From contig NZ_JAQIVI010000179.1 in assembly GCF_028618695.1 (NCBI RefSeq), positions 1 through 17,934 on the forward strand: DNA of 17,934 bases, in the 5' to 3' direction. Made by a program: the position numbers and the translations under genes. Below the pieces are notes generated by a model. That model searched no databases and was not told where the DNA came from. It worked only from the letters and a program-made list of their open reading frames with translations. Source of the DNA: Natrinema soli (GTDB lineage: Archaea > Halobacteriota > Halobacteria > Halobacteriales > Natrialbaceae). The number at the start of each line of letters is the position of its first letter. Within the stretch, counting starts at the first letter, position 1. Below, piece by piece: positions 7,201 through 14,794 of the stretch.

Positions 7201-7539
7201 ATGAGCAATTTACAGCAAGCGCAGGCAAGCATCAATTCGGTGTTTGAGGGATTCGCTCACCATCGTCGTCGATATGCCCTCCGCGAGTTACGGCGGCACG
7301 CGAATCCGATGGAACTCGCCGATTTAGCTGATGAATTGGCTGTTCGAGAAAATGAAACACCACTTACCGACGTTCCAGCTGACGAGGTGAAGCGGATCTA
7401 TATGTCGCTCTACCATACCCATATCCCAAAATTGGAAGCGGCGGATCTCGTTCGCTACAATCAAGAGCAAGATTCAGTCGCGCTTGCAGAGCAGGCTGAA
7501 TACATCGAACAACACCAGGAATACCTTACAATTGATTGA
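7201..7539 (+). CDS. DUF7344-like winged-helix protein
   Basis: A 112-residue protein resembling the haloarchaeal DUF7344 winged-helix family (recalled, not searched). It shows HRRRYALRELRRHANPMELA (residues about 20-40), the usual start of this domain, then LADELAVRE, a helix YMSLYHTHIPKLEAADLVRY (recognition helix and wing), and a short acidic tail. Such proteins are thought to bind DNA and are often found next to Bat-type regulators and small zinc-finger proteins. A nearby out-of-frame ATG at 7191 is not used. The stop is 3 bp before the next small gene, so both are likely one transcript. Lower GC than the flanking core genes. Confidence 0.8.
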   Translation: MSNLQQAQASINSVFEGFAHHRRRYALRELRRHANPMELADLADELAVRENETPLTDVPADEVKRIYMSLYHTHIPKLEAADLVRYNQEQDSVALAEQAEYIEQHQEYLTID

Positions 7540-7542
7540 ATT

Positions 7543-7716
7543 ATGGGTGAATCTACACGAGGAAAAGATGCTGCCAGATGCTGTGAGTGTGGTTCGGTCT
7601 ATGCAGCGTGGATATTGTCTGACGACTCGATTCAACTCATCGGCCGAAAAGATGGCTGTCAATGTGGAGCATCAGCCTTCGAAGTAGTGGACGCAACTCC
7701 CGATTGGGATGAGTAG
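7543..7716 (+). CDS. 57-residue zinc-finger protein, translationally linked to the DUF7344-like gene
   Basis: A short frame from ATG 7543 to TAG 7716 encodes 57 residues. It has RCCECGSVYAAWIL (two cysteines in a CxxC plus one) and CQCGASAFEVVDATPDWDE. The pair CECG and CQCG, about 25 residues apart, makes a four-cysteine zinc-ribbon pattern typical of haloarchaeal very small zinc-finger proteins. The gene starts 3 bp after the TGA of the DUF7344-like gene, and codon use matches that gene, both arguing that it is real and co-transcribed. The function is unknown. Confidence 0.7.
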   Translation: MGESTRGKDAARCCECGSVYAAWILSDDSIQLIGRKDGCQCGASAFEVVDATPDWDE

Positions 7717-7793
7717 CCGCCAGCGAGGACGAGAGAGAGGATTCGAGCGCGTCGCCAGCACGCGCCACCGCGCGGCGGCTTTCCGTCAATCAG

Positions 7794-7937
7794 TTACTCC
7801 CCAACGGCCTCCTCGACGATCTTGATTTCCTCGTCGGTCAATCCGTACAGTTCGTAGACGATTCCGTCGATCAACTCGTCCGTCTGCTGTACAACTGCAT
7901 CTGTAACAAGTGATCGCCGTCCGTACAGAACGGCTAC
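7794..7937 (-). pseudogene. C-terminal relic of an Eco57I-like restriction-modification enzyme
   Basis: On the minus strand this reads ...GRRSLVTDAVVQQTDELIDG, then IVYELYGLTDEEIKIVEEAV and GE-stop. The motif LxxxVYxLYGLTDEEIxIVE is the usual last helix of haloarchaeal type IIG/Eco57I-like methylase-nuclease proteins. Only about 45 residues remain and there is no start, since the frame is closed upstream by the mct stop codon. It is best read as the stub of a deleted enzyme. The stretch 7717-7793 shows nothing else. Confidence 0.5.
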
Positions 7938-9113
7938 TCAGTCGTCGGCTGTTTCGGCGTCGGCGTCCTCGCCCAGCAGTTCCTCGCGGTGCTCGTCGAG
8001 CAGCGGCGCGCGACCGCGGGGCTCGGGGTTCGTCTCACTCATCTTGATCGGATTGCCAGCGATCTCGACGTCCCTGTCGGCTCCGGGCTGTTCGACCGGG
8101 ACGAGCATGTCCCGCGCGTAGACGTGCGGATCGTCGAAGATCTCTTCGGTCGTCTGAACCGGGGCGGCGGGGACGCGACCCTCGAGCTTGCCGACGAGTT
8201 CGTCGTTGGTCAGGTCGGCGGCCCAGTCGGCGAGTTCGGCGCGGAGCGCCTCGCGGTTCTCGAGTCGTTCCGGCGTCGTCGGATACGCTTCGGCGAGATC
8301 CTCGCGGTCCATCACGTCGCAGAGCTCCGCCCAGTGGTTGTTGTTGAACGCGGCGATGACGGCGTAGCCATCGTCGGTCTCGAAGGCGTTGTACGGGAAG
8401 AGCGTGGGGTGGGAGTTGCCCCGACGAGTGGGGGCCTCGCCCGTGTACGACTGCTGGTAGACGGCGCGCTCGGTGAAGCTGAGCATCGAGTCGTACATGG
8501 CGGTGTCGACGTACTGGCCCTCGCCGGTCTGCTCGCGGTGGTTGACCGCCGCCAGAATACCGATGCAGTTCAGCGTCGCCGTAAAGAGGTCGCCGACGCC
8601 GGGGCCGGTCTTCGTCGGCGGGCCGTCGGGCTGGCCGGTGGTCTCCATGACGCCGCCCAGCGCCTGCGCGATGAGGTCGAAGGAGGGCTGGCCCTGCCGC
8701 TCCGTCTCGCCGGTCCGCGGGTCACCGAAGCCGCGAATCGAGGAGTAGATGAGATCGGGGTTGTGCTCTTTCAGCGTCTCGTAGCCCAGGTCGTACTTCT
8801 CCATCGTGCCAGAGCGGTAGTTCTCGACGACGACGTCGGCCTCCTCGACGAGCGAGAGGAAGTCCGCGCGGTCCTCGTCGTCGCCGAGGTTCAGTTCGAT
8901 GCTCTTCTTGCCGCGGTTGACGCTCTGGAAGTAGCCCCCGTAGGCTTCCGCTTCGGGGTCGTCGACGAACGGCGGGTTCGATCGGATCATGTCGCCGCCG
9001 GGTCGTTCGATCTTGACGACGTCCGCGCCCAGGTCCGCGAGCAACATCGTACAGTACGGCCCGGCGAGCACCTGGGTCAGATCAACGACGCGAAGGTTCG
9101 AGAGTGCTCCCAT
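7938..9113 (-). CDS. mct: Succinyl-CoA:mesaconate CoA-transferase (class III)
   Basis: A 391-residue family III (CaiB/BaiF) CoA-transferase. It moves CoA from succinyl-CoA to mesaconate, giving mesaconyl-CoA and succinate in the cytosolic methylaspartate cycle. It starts MGALSNLRVVDLTQVLAGPY, continues with LLADLGADVVKIERPGGD, and has the catalytic aspartate D146 in the SFDLIAQALGG block, whose acyl-aspartyl adduct carries the chemistry. The assignment of substrate comes from the divergent neighbours mamAB-mal-mch-citE1; class III enzymes look alike, so sequence alone would not fix it. It ends in an acidic tail, and its TGA is followed without frame change by the restriction-enzyme stub. A weak GGTTTTGGT string about 30 bp upstream may be its promoter. 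Confidence 0.9.
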   Translation of the reverse strand: MGALSNLRVVDLTQVLAGPYCTMLLADLGADVVKIERPGGDMIRSNPPFVDDPEAEAYGGYFQSVNRGKKSIELNLGDDEDRADFLSLVEEADVVVENYRSGTMEKYDLGYETLKEHNPDLIYSSIRGFGDPRTGETERQGQPSFDLIAQALGGVMETTGQPDGPPTKTGPGVGDLFTATLNCIGILAAVNHREQTGEGQYVDTAMYDSMLSFTERAVYQQSYTGEAPTRRGNSHPTLFPYNAFETDDGYAVIAAFNNNHWAELCDVMDREDLAEAYPTTPERLENREALRAELADWAADLTNDELVGKLEGRVPAAPVQTTEEIFDDPHVYARDMLVPVEQPGADRDVEIAGNPIKMSETNPEPRGRAPLLDEHREELLGEDADAETADD

Positions 9114-9222
9114 GTCTGTACGCCCCTTTCCAAACCAGTACCAAAACCTTTACCATCGATCATGTAGTTGTTCCCCGGTACCACCACCCATGTGAATATC
9201 CGCCATAGAGACGCTGTTAGGA

Positions 9223-9232
9223 TCCTTAAGGA
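9223..9232. promoter_or_regulatory. 10-bp palindrome in the mct-mamA divergent region
   Basis: TCCTTAAGGA is a perfect palindrome in the 176-bp region between the two divergent starts, about 35 bp upstream of the mamA-side promoter box. It is a candidate operator for both directions. A short string like this can occur by chance. Confidence 0.3.
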
Positions 9233-9250
9233 ATATTATCATGGAAGATC

Positions 9251-9262
9251 ATTAGGTTTATA
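9251..9262 (+). promoter_or_regulatory. Promoter of the mamAB-mal-mch-citE1 operon
   Basis: ATTAGGTTTATA has a TTTATA box (9257-9262) with a purine-rich BRE-like stretch before it. It places the transcript start near 9286, just before the ATG at 9290. This is why that ATG, not the ATG at 9275, was used for mamA. Confidence 0.55.
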
Positions 9263-9289
9263 GGCCGGTCCATCATGGTTCCGAATACG

Positions 9290-9730
9290 ATGTCCCAAAC
9301 GGTCGTCCTCGGCGTGATCGGCTCCGATGCCCACGTCGTTGGCATCACAATCTTAGAGCAAGCCTTCAGTGCAGCCGGCTTCGATGTCGTGAATCTCGGC
9401 GTCCAGACCTCCCAGGAGGAGTTCGCCGAGGCCGCTGTAGCACACGACGCGGAGGCCGTACTGGTCTCGTCGCTCTACGGTCATGCCGAGCAGGACTGTC
9501 AGGGATTCCACAGCGTCCTCGAGGACGCGGGCGTCGACGCGGTCAGCTACATCGGCGGCAACCTCGCCGTCGGACAGGATGAGTTCGAGCGGACCCGGAA
9601 AACGTTCCGGGAGATCGGATTCGACCGCGTCTTCGATTCCGAAACCGATCCCGAAGACGCGATCGCCGCGCTCCGCGAAGACCTCCAGATCAAACCGACG
9701 GAGTCGGAACGGGCGACTATCAGTTCGTAG
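9290..9730 (+). CDS. mamA: Glutamate mutase sigma subunit (B12-binding)
   Basis: Small subunit (146 residues, also called GlmS) of coenzyme-B12-dependent glutamate mutase. It binds cobalamin so that the large subunit can turn L-glutamate into L-threo-3-methylaspartate. The B12 signature is complete: D13-A-H15-V-V-G18 with H15 as lower cobalt ligand, S60/S61-L62 in VLVSSLYGH, and G89-G90 in YIGGNL. I start at 9290 (MSQTVVLGVIGSD), because the promoter box puts the transcript start at that codon; the ATG at 9275 would add five residues. It is the first gene of the operon, 8 bp before mamB. Confidence 0.95.
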   Translation: MSQTVVLGVIGSDAHVVGITILEQAFSAAGFDVVNLGVQTSQEEFAEAAVAHDAEAVLVSSLYGHAEQDCQGFHSVLEDAGVDAVSYIGGNLAVGQDEFERTRKTFREIGFDRVFDSETDPEDAIAALREDLQIKPTESERATISS

Positions 9731-9738
9731 ATGTCTAG

Positions 9739-11178
9739 ATGATACGAGACGAACGCATACCATCCGACGAGCTACGGCGTATCGACGAAGAGATCCGATC
9801 TGACTGGCACACGGGCGAAGACGTCGGCTTCGAGGACGCCATCGCGTACCACGAGTCGCTGCCCAACCACAAGCGCTTTGCCGACGTCCTCGAGTCGGCG
9901 GACAAACCGCTCTTGCAGCCCCGAGCCGGGGTGCCCCGGCTCGACGATCAGATCGAGCTCTCACAGTACCTTCTCGAGGAGGGGAAAGCGGACCTCCTCC
10001 CGACCACGATCGACTCGTACACGCGCGACAACGAGTACGAGAAGGCCCAGCAGGGCCTCGACAAGGCCCTCGAGACGGGCGACGACACCCTGAACGGCTT
10101 CCCGGCCGTCAACCACGGGGTCGACGGCTGTCGGGAACTGATCGACGCGGTCGACGCACCGATCGAGGTGCGCCACGGCACCCCGGACGCCCGGCTGCTC
10201 GCGGCGATCACCTTCGCCGGCGGCTTCCAGAGCTTCGAGGGGGGCCCGATCTCCTACAACATTCCGTACACGAAACGTCACGGACTCGAGGAGACCATCG
10301 AAAAGTGGCAGTTCGTGGACCGGCTGGCGGGGGCGTACACCGAACGCGGCGTGCGGATCAACCGCGAGCCGTTCGGGCCGCTCACCGGCACCCTCGTCCC
10401 GCCCTCGATCGCGATCGCGATCATGCTCGTCGAGGGGAAGTTAGCGGCGACGCAGGGCGTGCGCTCGATCACGCTCGGTTACGGCCAGGTCGGCAACATC
10501 GTTCAGGACGTGGCCGCCCTGCACGCGCTCAAGAAGCTGGGCAACGAGTACCTGCCCGACGAGGTCGTCGTCACCACCGTCTTCCACGAGTGGATGGGCG
10601 GCTTCCCGCCGGACGAGGCCCGCGCGAACGGCGTCATCAGCTTCGGCGGCATGACCGCCGCCATCGCACAGCCGGACAAGGTCATCACCAAGTCGCCCCA
10701 GGAGTTCCAGGGGGTGCCGACCATGGAGGCCAACTCGGCCGGCCTGCGCACGACGCGCCAGGTCATCGATATGGCGATCGAGCAACAGATCGACATCGAC
10801 GGCATCGAGGAGGAACAGGACCTCATCGAGCGCGAAACCCGCTGTCTGATGGATACCATCTTCGAACACGGCGACGGCGACGTCGTCCAGGGAACGCTCA
10901 AGGCCTTCGACTCCGGTGCGCTCGACGTCCCCTTCGCACCCAGCGACAGCGCGGCAGGTGCCGTCCTGCCCGCGCGGGACGACGACGGTCGCGTCCGCAT
11001 CTTCGAGTGGGCCGACCTCGAGATGGACGAGGACATCAAGGAGATTCACCGCGCCCGACTGTCCCAACGCGCGGACACCGAAGGGCGCGACCAGTCGTTC
11101 CGGATGGTCGCGGACGACGTCGACGCGATCAGCGACGGCAAGCTCATCGGCCGACCGCAGGGTGACGTCTCACCATGA
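9739..11178 (+). CDS. mamB: Glutamate mutase epsilon subunit
   Basis: Large, substrate-binding subunit (479 residues, GlmE; TIM-barrel) of glutamate mutase, paired with mamA. It binds glutamate on the barrel's open end and carries out the radical carbon shift. Conserved blocks seen are LLQPRAGVPR (58-67), PIEVRHGTPDARLLA (141-155, with R145 the likely substrate-binding arginine), FAGGFQSFEGGPISYNIPYT (159-178) and VTTVFHEWMGGFPP. Length is close to the usual 480. The C-terminus overlaps the start of mal by four bases (ATGA), which indicates translational coupling. Its place in the operon, before the lyase, follows pathway order. Confidence 0.95.
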   Translation: MIRDERIPSDELRRIDEEIRSDWHTGEDVGFEDAIAYHESLPNHKRFADVLESADKPLLQPRAGVPRLDDQIELSQYLLEEGKADLLPTTIDSYTRDNEYEKAQQGLDKALETGDDTLNGFPAVNHGVDGCRELIDAVDAPIEVRHGTPDARLLAAITFAGGFQSFEGGPISYNIPYTKRHGLEETIEKWQFVDRLAGAYTERGVRINREPFGPLTGTLVPPSIAIAIMLVEGKLAATQGVRSITLGYGQVGNIVQDVAALHALKKLGNEYLPDEVVVTTVFHEWMGGFPPDEARANGVISFGGMTAAIAQPDKVITKSPQEFQGVPTMEANSAGLRTTRQVIDMAIEQQIDIDGIEEEQDLIERETRCLMDTIFEHGDGDVVQGTLKAFDSGALDVPFAPSDSAAGAVLPARDDDGRVRIFEWADLEMDEDIKEIHRARLSQRADTEGRDQSFRMVADDVDAISDGKLIGRPQGDVSP

Positions 11179-12458
11179 ATATTACAGGAATACACGCAAC
11201 GCCCGGCTACTCCGGGTTCTTCTTCGACGACCAGCGCGCGATCAAGCAGGGAGCAGCACACGACGGCTTCACCTACGAGGGCGAGCCGGTCACCGACGGC
11301 TTCGACGAGATTCGCCAGGCCGGCGAAACGATCATCGTCGACATCGAACTCGCCGACGGCACCGTGGTCCGGGGCGACTGCGCCGCGGTCCAGTACTCCG
11401 GTGCCGGCGGGCGCGACCCACTGTTCCAGGCCGAGGAGTACGCCCCCGTCATCGAGGGTCCCGTCGCCGACGAACTCGAGGGCCGGGACGCCGCCGAGTT
11501 CCTCGACAACGCGGAGTCGCTCGAGGAGATGCACGTCGAGGGTGATCGACTCCACACGGCGATCCGCTACGGCGTCTCGCAGGCGCTGCTCGCGGCGGCC
11601 GCGGAAGCCGAGAAGACGACGCAGACGGACGTCCTGGCAGACGCGCTGGGCACCGAGCCCGCGGCGGAGCCGGTGCCGGTCTTCGGCCAGTCCGGCGACG
11701 ACCGCTACAATAATACAGAAAAGATGTTCGTCAAGGGCGTCCCCGTTCTGCCCCACGCGCTCATCAACAGCGTCGAGAAGATCGGCGAGAACGGCGAGGT
11801 CCTCCTCGAGTACGTGGAGTGGCTCGTCGAGCGCTCCCAGGAACTGGGCCCCGAGGGGTACGAACCCCGCTTCCACATCGACGTCTACGGCATGATCGGC
11901 GAGATTTTCGGCGCGCCCTACGATCGCGACGAAGTGGTCGACTACTTCGCCGCGCTCGAGGAAGCCGCGGCCCCCTCCCCGATTCAGATCGAGGGGCCGA
12001 TGGACGTCGGCGACCGGGCCGACCAGATCGACGCGATGGTCGAACTCCGCGAGGGGCTGGCCGAGGCCGACGTCGGCGTCGATATCGTGGCCGACGAGTG
12101 GTGTAACACCTTCGAGGACGTGCAGGCGTTCGTCGACGCGGGCGCGGCCGACCGCGAGCAGGTCAAGACGCCCGACCTGGGCGGGATCCACCGCAGCGGA
12201 CAGGCGGTCCGCTACTGCGAGGGGACCGAGACCCGCGCCTACCTCGGAGGCACCTGCAACGAGACGGAAACCTCCGCACGCGCCTGCGCTCACGTCGCGC
12301 TCGCGACGAACGCCGCGCAGGTGCTCGCGAAGCCCGGCATGGGCTTCGACGAGGGATTCATGATCGTCGAAAACGAGATGCGACGGACGGTCGCCCGACG
12401 GAAACGAGAACAGTTACCAACTGACGCGGAGACGGACGAGGTGACTGCAGATGACTGA
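11175..12458 (+). CDS. mal: Methylaspartate ammonia-lyase
   Basis: A 427-residue enolase-superfamily enzyme that removes ammonia from L-threo-3-methylaspartate, giving mesaconate. The catalytic set is complete: H194 (LPHALINSV), metal ligands D236 (FHIDVYG), E273 (QIEGP) and D307 (VADEW), and the base K331 (VKTPDLGG). The numbers for H194, E273, D307 and K331 are the same as in the Citrobacter enzyme as I recall it. The N-terminal capping domain begins MNITGIHATPGYSGFFFDD. It overlaps mamB by 4 bp and mch by 8 bp, so expression is tightly linked. A variable acidic tail ends the protein. Confidence 0.95.
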   Translation: MNITGIHATPGYSGFFFDDQRAIKQGAAHDGFTYEGEPVTDGFDEIRQAGETIIVDIELADGTVVRGDCAAVQYSGAGGRDPLFQAEEYAPVIEGPVADELEGRDAAEFLDNAESLEEMHVEGDRLHTAIRYGVSQALLAAAAEAEKTTQTDVLADALGTEPAAEPVPVFGQSGDDRYNNTEKMFVKGVPVLPHALINSVEKIGENGEVLLEYVEWLVERSQELGPEGYEPRFHIDVYGMIGEIFGAPYDRDEVVDYFAALEEAAAPSPIQIEGPMDVGDRADQIDAMVELREGLAEADVGVDIVADEWCNTFEDVQAFVDAGAADREQVKTPDLGGIHRSGQAVRYCEGTETRAYLGGTCNETETSARACAHVALATNAAQVLAKPGMGFDEGFMIVENEMRRTVARRKREQLPTDAETDEVTADD

Positions 12459-13518
12459 GTGGACCGATCCGGACACGTTCGCACAGGCGCTCGAGCAGGT
12501 CGAAACCAAGGAGAAGGGCAACTGCTTCGAGGACTTCGAGGACGGGGACGTCATCGAACACGACCCCGGCCTCACGCTCACCCAGTTCGGCAACGAGTCC
12601 TGGATGAGTCAGACCCTGAACCACGACCCGGCCTACTGGCGGCACGACGCCGCCGCGGAACGTGGCTTCGACGAACCGCCGGTTCACCCCGACTATCTCA
12701 CCGCTGCCACCCTCGGCATCACCGTCGAGGACTTGAGCGAGAAGGGGGGCTACTTCCTCGGACGCACCGACGTCCGGTTCCCCACCGCACCGGTCTATAC
12801 GGGCACCGAACTCCACGTCGAGAGCGAGGTCGTCAACTGTGCGACCTCGAGTTCTCGACCCGAGTACGGCATCGTCTCCTGGCGCACCCGCGGAAAAGAC
12901 GCCGAGACCGGCGACGTGCTCTGTTCCTACGAGCGGACGAACATGATCCCGCGCCGCGAGCCGGTTGCGACGGACGGGAGCGGGGCTGCGGCCGCCGAAG
13001 GGGACGGCGACGACGGCCCCGAACTCCCCGACGAGTTCATCGCGCCCGAGGGCGGCTACTACGAGGACTTCGTCGACGCGCTCGAGGAAGCCGAGGACGA
13101 GAACGCCGCCGTCGCCTACCGCCACGAGCGCGGCCGCACGCAGGACGACGTGACCGTCGCATCGCTCCCGCTTTCGACGCTCAACACGGCCAAACAGCAC
13201 CACAACGTCGACGTGATGGCCGACTCGCCGTCGGGCAGTATCGTCACCTACGGCGACGTGACTCGATCGACCGCGTTGGGACACGCTCGTTCCGACGAAG
13301 AAACGTGGCGCGAGGTCGGCTTCGACGACGAATCGTTCCACACGTTCGTCGCCGTCGGCGACACCGTCTACGCCTTTACGCGGGTTCTCGAGGCCAAAGC
13401 GGACGCCTCGAGCGAGGAGGCGGGGACGGTCACTTTCGAACACATCGCGTTCAACCAGGACGACGAACCCGTCTACTCCGGGACCCGAACCGCGGAGATT
13501 CGAAAGCGTTCTAACTAA
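12451..13518 (+). CDS. mch: Mesaconyl-CoA hydratase (MaoC-like, double hot-dog)
   Basis: A 355-residue MaoC-type hydratase that adds water to mesaconyl-CoA, giving beta-methylmalyl-CoA. There are two hot-dog parts, about 20-165 (TLTQFGNESWMSQTLNHDPA, HPDYLTAATLG, GGYFLGRTDVRFP) and about 225-350 (LSTLNTAKQHHNVDVMADSP, TYGDVTRSTALGH), separated by an acidic low-complexity linker (about 175-200, GSGAAAAEGDGDDGPELP). The second part carries the conserved His/Asp-rich block expected for catalysis. It overlaps mal by 8 bp and is 55 bp before citE1. Other MaoC hydratases exist in haloarchaea; operon position decides the substrate. Confidence 0.92.
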   Translation: MTEWTDPDTFAQALEQVETKEKGNCFEDFEDGDVIEHDPGLTLTQFGNESWMSQTLNHDPAYWRHDAAAERGFDEPPVHPDYLTAATLGITVEDLSEKGGYFLGRTDVRFPTAPVYTGTELHVESEVVNCATSSSRPEYGIVSWRTRGKDAETGDVLCSYERTNMIPRREPVATDGSGAAAAEGDGDDGPELPDEFIAPEGGYYEDFVDALEEAEDENAAVAYRHERGRTQDDVTVASLPLSTLNTAKQHHNVDVMADSPSGSIVTYGDVTRSTALGHARSDEETWREVGFDDESFHTFVAVGDTVYAFTRVLEAKADASSEEAGTVTFEHIAFNQDDEPVYSGTRTAEIRKRSN

Positions 13519-13573
13519 CACGAACGACCATCAAAGACGACTGCAGACAATCGCGAATTCAAAACAGAGACAC

Positions 13574-14617
13574 ATGACTGACGACATCCGACTCTGCCGC
13601 ACGTTCCAGACCGCACCGGCCGCCGTTCCGAAAGACGACTCGGCGAAGTACCTCGTCTCCGCGCTCGAAGCGGAGGGGTTCCAGGCCCCCGACTGGCTCG
13701 TCCCCGACATGGAAGACGGGACGGCACCGGACATGAAAGCCGAGGGCCTCGAGAACACCATCGAGAAGGTTCCCCAGTACGACTTCCCCGGCGAGATCTG
13801 GCCCCGCGTCGAGTGGAGCTACGAGGACGAGGAGTACTGCGACAAGGGGCGCAACCAGATCGACCGCCTCGTCGGCGAAATCGGTGACGAGATCGACGGC
13901 GTCGTCGTCCCCAAGGTCGGCCGCCTCGAGGACGTCAAGCGCGCCGCAGAGGTCGTCGCCGAAGCCGAGGCCGAACACGGCTACGACGACGGTTCGATCG
14001 GCCTCTCGATCATCATCGAGACTGGCCGCGCTCGCTCCGATCTGCGTGAGATTTCCAAATTCGGCGAGGACTCCCGGCTCACCGCGCTCGTCTTCGGGCC
14101 CGTCGACTACGCCGCCGAACTCGGCGGCCGCGACCTCGGCGACGGCATGCCGCGCTGGAACGGCCTGCTCGAGGCCCTCTCGAACGAGTCCAGCGCCGCG
14201 GGCCTGCTCTCGATCGGCGGCCCCTTCGACGACCTGTTCAAAGAGCGCGCCGGCTTAACCTACTACAACGCGGACGCCTACGCGGATCAGGTCGAACACG
14301 AGGCCCAGCTCGGTCTCGACGGCTCCTGGTCGCTGTACCCCAAGCAGACGATTCAGGCCAACACCGTCCACATGCCCACGCCCGACGAACTCGAGCGCGA
14401 CGTCCACAAGATCGAGCGCTTCAACGAGGCCAAGCGCGAGGGCACCGGCGCGGTCACCATCGACGGCCAGATGGTCGACGAGGCCACCTTCAAGAACTTC
14501 CGCAACACGGTCCAGCAGGTCCGTGCGATCGACGACATCCGACCCGCACAGACTGAGGAGTACTACGACGCTGCACTGCTCGACCGGGCGCGCGACCTCG
14601 AGCTGTCCTACCGCTGA
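13574..14617 (+). CDS. citE1: Beta-methylmalyl-CoA / malyl-CoA lyase (CitE-like)
   Basis: A 347-residue HpcH/HpaI-CitE superfamily aldolase. It cleaves beta-methylmalyl-CoA to glyoxylate and propionyl-CoA, and in haloarchaea is likely to condense acetyl-CoA with glyoxylate to malyl-CoA as well. Motifs: LVPDMEDGTAP (43-51), IIIETGRA with E149 and GPVDYAAELG with D178 (the usual Mg ligands of the family), and SLYPKQTIQANTVHMPTPDE near the end. It is the last operon gene and its stop overlaps a hairpin. A malyl-CoA thioesterase (citE2), also needed in the cycle, is not in this window. Length fits the CitE1 type. Confidence 0.93.
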   Translation: MTDDIRLCRTFQTAPAAVPKDDSAKYLVSALEAEGFQAPDWLVPDMEDGTAPDMKAEGLENTIEKVPQYDFPGEIWPRVEWSYEDEEYCDKGRNQIDRLVGEIGDEIDGVVVPKVGRLEDVKRAAEVVAEAEAEHGYDDGSIGLSIIIETGRARSDLREISKFGEDSRLTALVFGPVDYAAELGGRDLGDGMPRWNGLLEALSNESSAAGLLSIGGPFDDLFKERAGLTYYNADAYADQVEHEAQLGLDGSWSLYPKQTIQANTVHMPTPDELERDVHKIERFNEAKREGTGAVTIDGQMVDEATFKNFRNTVQQVRAIDDIRPAQTEEYYDAALLDRARDLELSYR

Positions 14618-14650
14618 GCGGTCGCCGCTCACGCTCGATCTCGAATTTTT
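14616..14650 (+). terminator. Terminator of the methylaspartate operon
   Basis: GAGCGG-TCG-CCGCTC (14616-14630) is a perfect stem that begins inside the citE1 stop codon and is followed by ATTTTT (14645-14650). This fits the end of the transcript. Confidence 0.55.
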
Positions 14651-14765
14651 CGATCGCTGTCTGTCTCGAGTGGCTCACAGCGAACGCTGGACCCGCCGGG
14701 AGACCGTCTACCCGGCGCATCGAGTGCACGCACGATATCCAGTTATTGTTGCCAATCCTCCGATA

Positions 14766-14780
14766 ATAATTTACTATATT
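14766..14780 (+). promoter_or_regulatory. AT-rich promoter of the GntP-type permease
   Basis: TAATTTACTATATT lies in a 50-bp AT-rich stretch before the ATG at 14795. Two TATA-like readings overlap: AATTTA, which suits a leaderless start at 14795, and CTATAT, which would start transcription near 14801 and favour the ATG at 14825. Confidence 0.4.
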
Positions 14781-14794
14781 CGTAAGTATTAACA

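Noticed and set aside
9275..9289. ATG at 9275 as start of mamA
   Set aside because: The promoter box would place the transcript start after this codon, and the B12-binding family N-terminus begins at MSQTVVLG (9290).
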